DNA from: Actinomycetales bacterium UBA1383
GTDB taxonomy: Bacteria; Actinomycetota; Actinomycetes; Actinomycetales; Actinomycetaceae
NCBI GenBank assembly: GCA_002305415.1
Contig: DBQX01000037.1
Location: 1-21,811 of the forward strand
DNA: 21,811 nucleotides
Direction of reading: 5' to 3'
This document shows positions 1-8,097 of the stretch, one piece after another; positions within the stretch are counted from its first letter, which is position 1; every line of letters begins with the position of its first letter. A program made the position numbers and the translations under genes. The notes below the pieces were generated by a model, which was not told the origin of the DNA, did no database searches, and worked only from the letters and a program-made list of their open reading frames with translations.

Positions 1-2
1 GG

Positions 3-890
3 GCGGCCGCGGCGTGGCTCGCGCCGGCGCTCGGCCCGGTGCCGCGCCTGCTCGCCGGGCGGGACGCCACGCTGGCGCACTCCCTCGACGCGGCCGGGCT
101 GACCGGCCCGCTGCGCCACGACGTCGTGGACCGCTTCTTCGCCGGGGTGCTCCTCGAGGATGAGGGCACCACGTCCGCGCGCTTCGCGCGGCTGCTGGCG
201 CGGTCCTTCGCCCTCGGCGTGCCCGGCGTGCCGATGCAGGGCATGGCCGCGCTCCCGGCGCAGCTGGCGGCGTCCCTCGCCAGGCCCGCGGAACTGGGGC
301 GGCGCGTCGAGCGGGTCGCACGCGCAGGCGAGGGCTGGGAGGTGGGGGCCGACGGCGAGGCCCTGCGGGCGCGCGCCGTCGTCGTGGCCACCGATCCGGT
401 GGCGGCCGCCGCCCTGGCACCCGTGACCGCGCCCGCGATGAAGGGCTGCGTCACCTGGTGGTTCGCCACGCCCGAGCCCCCCACCGACCTGCCCTTCCTG
501 TTCCTCGACGCCCGCGGCGCCGGCCCCGTGGTCAACTCCGCGGTGATGAGTGCCGTGGCGCCGTCCTACGCCCCGGCGGGCCTGCACCTCGTGCAGGCCA
601 CCGCGCTGCTGCCGCCGCATGCGACGCCGCCGTCGGAGGCGGAGGTGCGCCACCAGCTCGCCGGCATCTACGAGCGGGACACCTCCCACTGGCAGACCGT
701 CACCGTCCACGCGATCCCGCACGCGCTGCCGGCCCAGGCACCGCCCCTGCGGGTCCGGCGCCAGGTGGACTTCGGCGACGGGCTCCACGTGGCCGGGGAC
801 CACCGTGACACCGCCTCCATCCAGGGTGCCCTCGTCTCGGGGAGGCGGACGGCGCGGGCGGTGCTGCGAAGGCTGCTCCCGCAGAGGTGA
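3..890 (+). CDS. FAD-dependent amine-oxidase-family oxidoreductase, C-terminal part (5' truncated by window)
   Basis: The reading frame is open from the first bases of the window, so the N-terminal dinucleotide-binding part lies outside it. About 295 residues remain. The C-terminus has the FAD-contacting signature of flavin amine oxidases and protoporphyrinogen-oxidase-like enzymes: LHVAGDHRDTASIQGALVSG, where the GD pair and the later SG are the usual cofactor contacts. Upstream, the stretch around DRFFAGVLLEDEGTTSARF and the following GVPGVPMQGMAALP match the substrate-domain pattern of this family. It probably oxidises a hydrophobic or amine substrate in the cytoplasm, but the substrate cannot be told from this part. 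The stop codon overlaps a possible GTG start of the amidase gene, so the two genes may be co-transcribed. The family call is firm and the specific reaction is unknown. Confidence 0.8.
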   Translation, partial: AAAAWLAPALGPVPRLLAGRDATLAHSLDAAGLTGPLRHDVVDRFFAGVLLEDEGTTSARFARLLARSFALGVPGVPMQGMAALPAQLAASLARPAELGRRVERVARAGEGWEVGADGEALRARAVVVATDPVAAAALAPVTAPAMKGCVTWWFATPEPPTDLPFLFLDARGAGPVVNSAVMSAVAPSYAPAGLHLVQATALLPPHATPPSEAEVRHQLAGIYERDTSHWQTVTVHAIPHALPAQAPPLRVRRQVDFGDGLHVAGDHRDTASIQGALVSGRRTARAVLRRLLPQR

Positions 891-895
891 GGGGC

Positions 896-1705
896 ATGGC
901 CAGGCTCGGGACGGCGGCGGCCGCGGCGCTCGCGCTGGTGGCGGGCGGTGTCGGGCTGTGGCTCGGCCAGACCTCCTCGCTGCCGCCCGCCGCCTCCCCG
1001 ACGCCGTCCGCCACGGCAGCGCCGGCGACGCCGTCGGCCACCCCCACGGCCGCTCTCCCGCTGGCGGGGGTGACGATCGCCCTCGATCCCGGGCACAACG
1101 CCGGCAACGCGGATGCGCCCGCCGTGGTGAACGCCCTCGTGCCGGACGGCCGTGGCGGGTTCAAGGCGTGCAACACGGTCGGCACCGCGACCGTGGACGG
1201 CTACCCGGAGCACGCGTTCACCTGGGACGTCGCGGACCGCAGCCGCGCCCTGCTCGAGGAGCTGGGTGCCACGGTGCTGCTCACGCGCGGGCCCGACGGC
1301 GTCGGCCCGTGCGTGGACGTGCGCGGCCAGTTCGCGCCCGCTGCCACCGCGCTCGTCTCGATCCACGGCGACGGCTCGGAGTCGGCCGCGGCCGCGGGCT
1401 ACTTCGCGATCGTGGTCGCGACCCCGCTCACCGAGGCCCAGGGGGAGCCCTCCCGGGCGCTGGCGGCCGAGCTGCTCGCGGGCCTCGCGGCCGAGGGCTT
1501 CACGCCGTCCACCTGGGTGCCCGGCGCCGTGCAGTACCGCGACGACCTCGCCACCCTCAACTTCGCGCAGCGGCCCGCGGTCCTGCTCGAGCTCGCGGAG
1601 TTCCGCAACCCCGCCGAGGGAGCGGCCGTGCAGGACCCGGCGGTGCGGCAGCGTTACGCGCAGGCGATCGTGCGCGGCATCGTGGCGCGGTACGGGCAGG
1701 GGTGA
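896..1705 (+). CDS. Secreted/anchored N-acetylmuramoyl-L-alanine amidase (Amidase_3, Rv3717/Ami1-like)
   Basis: A zinc amidase that cleaves the bond between MurNAc and L-alanine in peptidoglycan, acting outside the membrane. Residues 1-20 form a signal or anchor segment rich in Ala and Leu, followed by a Pro/Ser/Thr/Ala-rich linker to about residue 55. The zinc ligands are visible as H67 (DPGHN), E105 (YPEHAF) and H157 (SIHGDG). E232 in LLELAEFRNP is the likely catalytic glutamate. The GRGGFKACNTVGT and GPCVD segments carry a cysteine pair, as in mycobacterial Rv3717, a small amidase without a wall-binding domain. I prefer the ATG at 896 because AGAGG lies about eight bases upstream. A GTG at 887 would add three residues and overlap the preceding stop codon. 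Length is normal for the Rv3717 type (269 aa). Confidence 0.88.
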   Translation: MARLGTAAAAALALVAGGVGLWLGQTSSLPPAASPTPSATAAPATPSATPTAALPLAGVTIALDPGHNAGNADAPAVVNALVPDGRGGFKACNTVGTATVDGYPEHAFTWDVADRSRALLEELGATVLLTRGPDGVGPCVDVRGQFAPAATALVSIHGDGSESAAAAGYFAIVVATPLTEAQGEPSRALAAELLAGLAAEGFTPSTWVPGAVQYRDDLATLNFAQRPAVLLELAEFRNPAEGAAVQDPAVRQRYAQAIVRGIVARYGQG

Positions 1706-1718
1706 GGCGTCCGGCCGG

Positions 1719-2976
1719 TCACTGTCCGAGCTGCGGCGCCGTCGTCTGCAGGCCGGCCCGCGCGATGGTGAAGCCCGCGCCCGTCCACGTGTCCCAGCAC
1801 GCCACCCCGGACTGGTCCGAGGTGCACGCGAAGTGGCTGTGGACCGCCGCCGACCCGTACGCCAGTGCTGGCGCCGCCGCCCGGGACGGCGCCGAGCCCG
1901 CAGTCCGGCCGGGCGCCCGCCCCGTCCACGACCACGGTCACGGGCGCGCCCGGGGAGCAGGTCCCGGGCGCGTCGAAGCTGTACTCCTCGATGGAGCACG
2001 TCACCGCGTCCTCCCCGAGGACGCAGGCGATGTTCCCGCTGGGGGAGGCGAAGGACGTGACGTCGGTGGCGCCCGCCGGCGCCGGCCGGACGGCGACCAC
2101 CCAGTCCCGCCCGCCCAGCGCGGCGGCGATCTCACCGGACTGCCCGCCCGCCAGGTCCGCGACGGCGACGGCGTAACCGGCGTTGCAGCGCGCCTGCAGC
2201 GCCGTGATCGCGGACCGCGCGGCCTGCGAAGCCTCCTCGCCCCACACGGGCGCGGCCACCTGCGCGAAGCCCAGGAGCGCGCCCGCGTCGGTGGCGGGGT
2301 CCGCGCAGCTCGACGCCGCCATCGCGGCGAGCAGGCGCTGCGACTCCGTCGCCAGGTCGGGGCCCGCGGTGGTCGGGGTGGGGGTCGCTTGGGAGGTCGG
2401 CGTCGCCGTGGGGGTGCCGGTGGCCGTGGTCGGGGCGTCGTCGCCACGGCCCGCCAGCCAGACGACGCCGATGAGGACGACGACGGCGAGCGCCACCAGC
2501 GCGCCCACCAGTCCGGTGCGGGAGCGGTGCGCGGGCGCGGCGGGCTCGAGCGGCGGGACGTCGCCGGCTGCCGGCTGTCCGATACCGCCCGGGGGGCCGG
2601 CTCGTTCGGCGAGGGGGACCCGGCCGGGGGTCAGGGGGACCCGCTCGACGGTGAGCGGCACGCGTGCGGCGGCTGCCGCGGCGGTGGGGGCGTAGGCCGG
2701 CGGTGCCTCGGGCTGCGTGGGCGGGTCGAACTCCTCCGTCTCGGGCGCGGCCGGCGCCGGTACGGGTTCCGCGCCCGCCGCCCGCCGGGCGAGGGCGGCG
2801 TCGACCTCCGGTGCGCCGAGGCTCCCGAGCCACTCGAGGAGGTCGGGATAGGTGGACGGGTTGGCCGCGAGGAGGGCGCGGACCTCGGGGTTGGTCTGCG
2901 CGAGCTCGTACATCGTCGCCCAGTCGGTGGCAGGGTCAGCGGCCAGCCGGCGTGCCTCGGCGGGGTCTCGGGCCAT
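1719..2976 (-). pseudogene. LRV-domain single-pass membrane protein with SPSGNIAC-type outer domain, apparent single-base frameshift
   Basis: The gene starts at an ATG (2976) behind a full Shine-Dalgarno AAGGAGGT. Residues 1-65 form a small helical LRV (variant leucine-rich) domain (WATMYELAQTNPEVRALLA). A Pro/Ala linker follows with three RVPL repeats (residues 105-124). One transmembrane helix lies at about 154-176, then a Thr/Pro linker. The outer domain begins with a cysteine-containing helix bundle and then SPSGNIACVLGEDAVTC, near residue 310. After ARPDCG the reading frame stops making sense. In the next frame the expected family C-terminus appears: ALAYGSAAVHSHFACTSDQ, then VACWDTWTGAGFTIARAG, ending at a TGA at 1719-1721. 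One extra base, best placed in the CCC run at 1897-1899, explains this. Restored length would be 418 aa. Without the shift, the frame runs on to 1654 and overlaps the convergent amidase gene. It could be a real disruption or a sequencing error. Function unknown, probably envelope-associated. Confidence 0.78.
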
Positions 2977-2981
2977 GTCGT

Positions 2982-3003
2982 ACCTCCTTGCCACACGACA
3001 GTA
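2982..3003 (-). promoter_or_regulatory. Promoter -10 and ribosome binding site of the LRV gene
   Basis: On the minus strand TACTGT (TANNNT type, 3003-2998) lies about 15 bases upstream of the strong Shine-Dalgarno AAGGAGGT (2989-2982), which sits five bases before the ATG at 2976. No convincing -35 is visible. The leader would be about 15 nt. The Shine-Dalgarno is certain as a pattern; the -10 is inferred. Confidence 0.42.
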
Positions 3004-3029
3004 CAACGGCGCCGTGGCGCGTTTGGCCC

Positions 3030-3044
3030 TAGCGTGAGGGGGTG
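3030..3044 (+). promoter_or_regulatory. Probable leaderless promoter of the LmeA-type gene
   Basis: TAGCGT (3030-3035) fits the actinobacterial -10 pattern TANNNT. It is followed by exactly six bases and then the GTG start codon at 3042, which places the transcription start on the start codon. The GAGGGG directly abutting the GTG is too close to act as a normal Shine-Dalgarno. No -35 is evident, which is common for leaderless promoters. Confidence 0.55.
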
Positions 3045-3722
3045 AAGAAGCTCCTGCTCGCCCTCCTCGTGGTGGTCGGGCTGCTCGGGGCGGCCTGGGC
3101 GGTCGACGAGTACGTCCGCGGGCGCACGGAGGCGCAGATCGCCGCCGAGGTCGGGGAGACGGTCGGCGCGCCCGTCGAGGTCTCGGTGGGGGGCTTCCCG
3201 TTCCTCACGCAGGTGGCGGCGGGGTCCCTGGACCACGTGGAACTCGACCTGCCCGAGGTCACCCTCGACGGCATCCACCTCGTCGAGGCCCACGTCACGG
3301 CCCGCGGCGCGACGACGTCGCAGCCCACCACCATCCGTGCCCTCACCGCCACGGCGTTGCTGCCCATCGAGGAGCTCGACCGGCTCTTCAAGGCGGAGAG
3401 CGGGTTGACGGCGGACATCGAGGTCCGGGGGGAGTCCCTCTCGTTCACCGGGGAGGTGCTGGGCGCCGAACTGGCGGTGGTGTTCCGGCCGGTCCTGGTG
3501 GAGGGCGGGATCTCGCTCGAGCCGGAGGAACTCCGCCTCGGCGGCCGCAGCCTGGACGTCTCGCGGCTCGGGGGACTCATCGACGGGCTCGGCCGCAGCC
3601 TGGTCCTCCCCGTGGGGCTGCCGGACGGCCTGCGACTCTCGTCCCTGCGGATCGAGCCGCGGGGCGTGCAGGTGGAACTGCGGGGCACCGACTTCACGCC
3701 GGACGACGCCATGTTCCGCTGA
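3042..3722 (+). CDS. LmeA-family phospholipid-binding protein (DUF2993)
   Basis: A 226-aa protein with an N-terminal membrane anchor or signal segment (MKKLLLALLVVVGLLGAAWA) followed by a periplasm-facing domain. The domain shows the DUF2993 pattern: an amphipathic helix (RTEAQIAAEVGETVG), then VEVSVGGFPFLTQVAAGSLD, then alternating beta strands (VELDLPEVTLDGIHL) and a C-terminal strand pair around GVQVELRGTDF. In mycobacteria the founding member LmeA binds phosphatidylinositol lipids and affects maturation of mannosylated lipids of the envelope. Whether that role holds here is inference. The gene is divergent from the LRV gene, with only 65 bp between start codons, and convergent with the CopD-CtaG gene, with 13 bp between stops. 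The GTG start fits a leaderless promoter six bases upstream. Length is typical. Confidence 0.85.
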   Translation: MKKLLLALLVVVGLLGAAWAVDEYVRGRTEAQIAAEVGETVGAPVEVSVGGFPFLTQVAAGSLDHVELDLPEVTLDGIHLVEAHVTARGATTSQPTTIRALTATALLPIEELDRLFKAESGLTADIEVRGESLSFTGEVLGAELAVVFRPVLVEGGISLEPEELRLGGRSLDVSRLGGLIDGLGRSLVLPVGLPDGLRLSSLRIEPRGVQVELRGTDFTPDDAMFR

Positions 3723-3735
3723 GGCGGACCCAGTC

Positions 3736-5760
3736 TCAGGTCCGGCCCTGCTCCTCCCGCGCGCTGGCGGCGGCCCGCTCCGCCAGCATCCGGTTGTACT
3801 CCGCGAGCTCCGCCTCCCCGGTACGGTCAGCCTGCCGGTCCAGCCGCACGGCGGCCCGCTCGTCGGACCGCGCCCACATGAACGCCATGATGACGGCGAG
3901 CACCAGGGTGGGAGCCTCCCCGATCCCCCAGGTCACGAACCCACCCAGCTGCTGGTCCGCGAGCGCGTCCACCCACCAGGTGAGGCCCAGCCGGCCGAAG
4001 TGCTCCGCCGCCAGCAGTTCCGTGAGGCTCGCGAGGGACAGCCCGAAGAAGGCGTGGAACACCATGGTGGCGAACAGCAGCACGAGCCGCAGCGGGTAGG
4101 ACGGCCGGTTGGTGCCCGGGTCGGTGCCGATGATGGCGTTGGCGAACAGGTAGCCGGCGAGCGAGAAGTGGACCACCATCAGCACGTGCCCCACGTGGGT
4201 GGCGAGCGCGAGGTCGAACAGGTCGGTGTAGTAGAACACGAACAGCGAGCCCGCGAAGTTGACCCCCGCCACCCACGGGTTCGCCCAGGCCATCGCCCAG
4301 CGGGAGTGCAGCAGGGCCAGCAGCCACTCCCGGGGCCCCCGTGAGCCGTCGCGCCGCGCGGGCAGCGCGCGCAGCGCGAGCGTGACGGGCGCGGCGAGCG
4401 CCCAGAGCACCGGGACGAGCATCACGAGCGTCATGTGCATGACCATGTGGGCGGAGAACAGCACCATGCCGTACACCATGGGCCCGCCGTTCGTGATCCA
4501 GGCGAACAGCACCCAGGCCAGCACCCAGACCAGCGTGTGCCCCACCGGCCACGCGTCCCCGCGTCGCCGCAGCCGCCGCACCCAGCCGAGATAGACGACG
4601 ACGGCGCTCGCGGCCACCACGAGGTACAGCGGATCGGGGTGCCACTGCGTGAACCAGGTGGCGGGTGTGGGCAGCGGCGGCTCGCCGTAGCCCGTGATCG
4701 CGAAGACCGCCGACGGGTCCACCACCGGGTCCTGCGGCTGGGGCGGGGCGGACGAGCCGAGGACCACCGCCAGCCCGGTGACCAGGCCGAACACCAGCAC
4801 CTCGACACCCGCGAGCCGCCAGAAGAGCTGCGGGGTGGTGGCCAGCCGGGGGATGGTGCGCTCGCGGTGGAGCCACCCAGCGACTCCCAGCCCGGCGAAG
4901 AGCGCCACCTTCGCGGCGAGGACCGCGCCGTACGGCGTCGTCACGAGGTCCGTGGGCGCGGTGAGGCGGAGCGCGGAGGAGACCAGCCCGGTGACCCCGA
5001 CCAGCGCGAAGGACCACAGGGCGAGCGCCGAGTAGCGGCGGGCGGCGGCGGGGAGCTCGTCGGCGAGGCGGGGCGCGACGACGCCGAGGGTCACCAGCCC
5101 GCCCAGCCACGTGCCCAGCGGGACGAGGTGGAGCAGCATCGCGGACACGGCGACGTTGTGCGCCACCGCACCCGCGGCGTGCCCCGTGAGCGCCACCGGG
5201 ACGAGGGCCACCGCCCCCAGCACCGCCGTCCACGCGGCCCCGGTCATCCCGGCGGTGGCCACCGCGGCCACGGAGACCACGACCGCCAGGACCAGCGCCC
5301 ACAGGTAGGCCACCCCCAGTTCCGTGCCGGTGAGGAAGACCCGCAGCTCCTGCCCGAAGGTGGGCGCGTCGAGGGGACGGCCCCACACCTGGGCGTACGC
5401 GAGGATGAGGTACACCGCCTGGCCGAGGGCCCAGGTGACGGCCGCGACCATCCCCACCCGGGACGCGAGGCGCCAGGCGGGCGACGGCGTCGCAGCGGCA
5501 CCGCGCCCCCGGCGCGCCGGCCCCCGCAGCACCACGGCGCAGACCGCGAACGCCCCGATCGTCACCATGGCGGCGAGGCGCACGACGGCGGTCACCAGCG
5601 GCAGGCCCCAGCGCACCACGGACCCCGGGTCCACCAGTTCGTTCGGGCGGGCCGCGCCCGTGAACGCCAGCCCCGCGACCGCGGCGACCAACGCCGCGGG
5701 CAAGAGCCCGGCGGCCCAGCCGAGCAGCGCCGCCGGCCGCCTTGCCGCCTCGCTCATCAC
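3736..5760 (-). CDS. Fused copper-resistance D / cytochrome c oxidase assembly (CopD-CtaG) membrane protein
   Basis: A 674-aa polytopic membrane protein. The N-terminal half (to about residue 340) has roughly nine hydrophobic segments. Its CopD-like core includes ALTGHAAGAVAHN and HLVPLGTWLGGLV, whose histidines are candidate copper ligands. A loop (PPQPQDPVVDPS) leads to the second half (about 365-645), a caa3_CtaG-type domain with TNGGPMVYGMVLFSAHMVMH and THVGHVLMVVHFSLAGYLFA. The C-terminus is a charged cytoplasmic tail. Actinobacteria commonly carry this fusion, and it is thought to move copper across the membrane and help metallate cytochrome oxidase. The start is a GTG at 5760 directly followed by ATG, and the leaderless promoter geometry supports the GTG. 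It is divergent from the MoxR operon and shares an overlapping promoter region with it. The Met/His-rich helix near SAHMVMHMTLVM is consistent with copper handling. Confidence 0.9.
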   Translation of the reverse strand: MMSEAARRPAALLGWAAGLLPAALVAAVAGLAFTGAARPNELVDPGSVVRWGLPLVTAVVRLAAMVTIGAFAVCAVVLRGPARRGRGAAATPSPAWRLASRVGMVAAVTWALGQAVYLILAYAQVWGRPLDAPTFGQELRVFLTGTELGVAYLWALVLAVVVSVAAVATAGMTGAAWTAVLGAVALVPVALTGHAAGAVAHNVAVSAMLLHLVPLGTWLGGLVTLGVVAPRLADELPAAARRYSALALWSFALVGVTGLVSSALRLTAPTDLVTTPYGAVLAAKVALFAGLGVAGWLHRERTIPRLATTPQLFWRLAGVEVLVFGLVTGLAVVLGSSAPPQPQDPVVDPSAVFAITGYGEPPLPTPATWFTQWHPDPLYLVVAASAVVVYLGWVRRLRRRGDAWPVGHTLVWVLAWVLFAWITNGGPMVYGMVLFSAHMVMHMTLVMLVPVLWALAAPVTLALRALPARRDGSRGPREWLLALLHSRWAMAWANPWVAGVNFAGSLFVFYYTDLFDLALATHVGHVLMVVHFSLAGYLFANAIIGTDPGTNRPSYPLRLVLLFATMVFHAFFGLSLASLTELLAAEHFGRLGLTWWVDALADQQLGGFVTWGIGEAPTLVLAVIMAFMWARSDERAAVRLDRQADRTGEAELAEYNRMLAERAAASAREEQGRT

Positions 5761-5798
5761 GTACGTAGCCTAGTCGCGGGGGCGCGGGCCGGAGAGGA
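5742..5798 (+). promoter_or_regulatory. Promoter and ribosome binding site of the MoxR/Bat operon
   Basis: TTGCCG (5742-5747) is separated by 18 bp from TAGCCT (5766-5771), giving a start near 5778. The Shine-Dalgarno GGAGAGGA (5791-5798) is four bases before the ATG at 5803. The -35 lies inside the first codons of the divergent gene, and the -10 overlaps that gene's -10 on the other strand. Confidence 0.5.
5758..5772 (-). promoter_or_regulatory. Probable leaderless promoter of CopD-CtaG gene
   Basis: On the minus strand TAGGCT (5772-5767) is followed by six bases (5766-5761) and the GTG start codon at 5760. This is the same geometry as at 3030-3044. It overlaps the TAGCCT -10 of the divergent MoxR operon, so both strands use the same seven base pairs. 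Confidence 0.55.
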
Positions 5799-5802
5799 CA
5801 GC

Positions 5803-6798
5803 ATGGCGAACGAGACCGCGATCTCCGCGGCGGAGATGGAACGTGCCCAGGAGCTCCTGGCGCGCGTGGAGCAGGTGTTCGACCAGCGCGTCGTGGGCCA
5901 GCGTGGACTGCGGACGGCGCTCGTCTCCGCCCTGCTGGCGGGCGGCCACGTGCTCCTCGAGTCGGTGCCCGGCCTCGCCAAGACCACCGCCGCCCACACC
6001 CTGGCCGCGGCGATCTCCGGGTCCTTCCACCGCATCCAGTGCACCCCGGACCTGATGCCCAACGACATCGTGGGCACCCAGATCTTCAACTACACCACCG
6101 GCGAGCTCACCACCCAGCTCGGGCCGGTCCACGCCAACCTCGTGCTGCTCGACGAGATCAACCGCTCCTCGGCGAAGACCCAGTCCGCGATGCTCGAGGC
6201 GATGCAGGAGCAGCAGACCTCCATCGGCGGGGTGGTTTACCCGGTGCCGCAGCCGTTCATGGTGATGGCCACGCAGAACCCGATCGAGGAGGAGGGCACC
6301 TACGTCCTCCCCGAGGCGCAGATGGACCGCTTCCTGCTGAAGGAGGTCATCGCCTACCCCAGCCCCACCGAGGAGGTGGAGATCCTGGAGCGCCTCGCGG
6401 ACGGGTCGCTCTCGGCCCCCCTGCGGACGGAGCCGATCACCCTCGAGGACGTCGCGTTCCTCCGCGGGGTCGCCGCGCGGGTGTTCGTGCACGCCTCGAT
6501 CAAGGAGTACGTCGTCGCGCTGGTCAACACCACGCGCGGGGGCGGCCCGCGGCCGCTGAAGGGCTTCGACGAGCACGTCCGGGTGGGGGCCTCGCCGCGG
6601 GGCGGCATCGCCCTCATGCGGCTCGGCCAGGCCCTCGCCCTCCTCGCCGGGCGTGCCTACGTGGTCCCGGACGACATCAAGGCCCTCCGCCACGCCGTGC
6701 TGCGCCACCGCCTGGTGCGCACCTACGACGCCCTCGCCATGAACGTCACCCCCGAGTCCCTGATCGACGCCGTGTTCGCGGCCGTCCCGGTGCCGTGA
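5803..6798 (+). CDS. MoxR-family AAA+ ATPase
   Basis: A 331-aa cytoplasmic AAA+ ATPase of the MoxR group, normal length. Walker A is ESVPGLAKTT with K60. Walker B is LVLLDEIN with D117/E118. Sensor-1 is in MATQNPIEEEGTY, and the lid domain contains PRGGIALMRLGQALALLAGR (sensor-2 region). MoxR proteins act as chaperone-like ATPases for partner proteins with VWA domains, often in metal-cofactor insertion or envelope complexes. Here the gene heads an operon with a DUF58 and two VWA genes, the classical partnership. Its stop codon overlaps the GTG of the DUF58 gene (GTGA). The ATG was chosen because GGAGAGGA lies just upstream and the conserved helix begins shortly after it. Confidence 0.94.
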   Translation: MANETAISAAEMERAQELLARVEQVFDQRVVGQRGLRTALVSALLAGGHVLLESVPGLAKTTAAHTLAAAISGSFHRIQCTPDLMPNDIVGTQIFNYTTGELTTQLGPVHANLVLLDEINRSSAKTQSAMLEAMQEQQTSIGGVVYPVPQPFMVMATQNPIEEEGTYVLPEAQMDRFLLKEVIAYPSPTEEVEILERLADGSLSAPLRTEPITLEDVAFLRGVAARVFVHASIKEYVVALVNTTRGGGPRPLKGFDEHVRVGASPRGGIALMRLGQALALLAGRAYVVPDDIKALRHAVLRHRLVRTYDALAMNVTPESLIDAVFAAVPVP

Positions 6799-7682
6799 GC
6801 CTCTCCCGGCTCGACGCCCTGCGGGCACGCCTCGAGCTGCCGGTGGTGCGGCGGGCGACCGGCCTGCTGGAGGGCCGCCACCGCTCGATCTTCGCCGGGC
6901 ACGGGCAGGACTTCGACGAGCTCGTGGAGTATCGTCCCGGGGACGATCCCAAGGACATCGACTGGAAGACGTCCGCGCGGGCCGGTCACCCCATCATCAA
7001 GCGGTTCCAGAAGGAGACGAACCTCTCGATCGTCCTCGCCGTGGACACGGGCCGCTCCATGGCCGCCCTCACGCCCACGCGCGAGGTGAAGGCCGAGGTC
7101 GCGGTGCTCCTCGCGGAGGTCCTCGCCTGGATCGCCCGGTCGCGGGGCGACCAGGTGGGCCTCGTCTCGGGGGATGCCGAGCGCATCCGGCAGATCCCGG
7201 CCCGGCAGGGCACCGAGCACCTCGAGACCCTCCTGCGGCGCCTCGAGCGGGACATGGGACCGGACGCGCCGCCGTCGGACCTGTCGCGCGTGCTGCAGCG
7301 GGTGCTGACCGCGACGGGACGGCGCTCGCTGGTCGTGATCATCACGGACGAGGCGCGGCCGACCCCTGCGAACGAGCCGGACCTGCGCCGTCTGCGGACC
7401 CGCCACGAGGTCGTGGTCCTCGCGATCGCGGACCTGAACCCGGCCGCGGTGACGGCGCGCGACGGCGTCGTCGTCGACGTGGACGGGGGAGTGCTGCCCG
7501 ACTTCCTGCGCGACGACGCCGCGATCCGCCGGGAGGCCGAGGCGACCCTGGCGGCCCACGCGGTCGCCGTCCAGGGCATGCTCCGCCGCCGGGGAATCGA
7601 GCGGGGCATCGTGACGGGGACCGACGACGTGGTGGACGTGCTCGTCGACGTGCTGCGGAGGCAACGCCGTGCCCGCCGCTGA
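6795..7682 (+). CDS. DUF58 domain protein (MoxR partner)
   Basis: A 295-aa protein with the DUF58 signature EYRPGDDPKDIDWKTSAR at about residues 45-62. A degenerate VWA-like fold follows, starting at VLAVDTGRSM (D84), where the usual metal-site DxSxS reads DTGRS. SLVVIITDEARP corresponds to a later VWA strand. DUF58 proteins sit next to MoxR ATPases and are thought to be recruited or remodelled by them. There is no signal peptide or obvious membrane helix, so this member is likely cytoplasmic or peripheral, unlike many longer DUF58 proteins with two N-terminal helices. The GTG start overlaps the MoxR stop by four bases, indicating translational coupling. The 3' end overlaps the next gene by 14 bp. 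Confidence 0.9.
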   Translation: MSLSRLDALRARLELPVVRRATGLLEGRHRSIFAGHGQDFDELVEYRPGDDPKDIDWKTSARAGHPIIKRFQKETNLSIVLAVDTGRSMAALTPTREVKAEVAVLLAEVLAWIARSRGDQVGLVSGDAERIRQIPARQGTEHLETLLRRLERDMGPDAPPSDLSRVLQRVLTATGRRSLVVIITDEARPTPANEPDLRRLRTRHEVVVLAIADLNPAAVTARDGVVVDVDGGVLPDFLRDDAAIRREAEATLAAHAVAVQGMLRRRGIERGIVTGTDDVVDVLVDVLRRQRRARR

Positions 7683-8097
7683 CGGCCCCTTCCCCTACGC
7701 CTGGTGGGTGCTCGCGCTCGGGGTCGCCCTCGTGGTGGCCGCCCTCGCGTGGGTGGCGTACGTGCTGCTCCGCCGCGCCCCCGGGGACGGCTCCCCCGAG
7801 GCGCGGGATGTCTCCTGGGGCAGCCGGGTGGACCTGCTCCACGACCGCTTCCGGCGCGGGGAGATCGACCTGCGTGTCCTCCACCTGGAGCTGGCGCGCC
7901 TCATCCGGGAGGCCGGGTCCGAGCGGGTGGGCCGCGACATCACGTGGATGTCCCGGGCGGAGGTGGCCGAGACGTTCCCGCGCACCGGCCTCGGCCCGTT
8001 GCTCGCACGGTACGAGGACCCCTCGTTCTCGCGTGACCCCCGCGCCGAGGCGGAGACCACCATCCGGATGACGCGGGAGGTGCTCGCGCGATGGTGA
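7669..8097 (+). CDS. Small single-pass membrane protein of the Bat operon (DUF4381-like)
   Basis: A 142-aa protein with one N-terminal membrane helix (about residues 10-35, YAWWVLALGVALVVAALAWV) and a cytoplasmic helical domain (VDLLHDRFRRGEIDLRVLH, then LARLIREAGSERVGRDITWM). Size, topology and position between DUF58 and VWA genes match the DUF4381-type component of MoxR/Bat operons. I assign the family by context and topology more than by a strict motif. The GTG start has GGAGG seven bases upstream. The gene overlaps the DUF58 gene by 14 bp and the following VWA gene by 7 bp. Confidence 0.8.
   Translation: MPAADGPFPYAWWVLALGVALVVAALAWVAYVLLRRAPGDGSPEARDVSWGSRVDLLHDRFRRGEIDLRVLHLELARLIREAGSERVGRDITWMSRAEVAETFPRTGLGPLLARYEDPSFSRDPRAEAETTIRMTREVLARW

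Noticed and set aside
1654..1718. Extension of the LRV gene into the amidase gene
   Set aside because: The residues after the frame break resemble no protein, while the alternative frame matches the family and stops at 1719.
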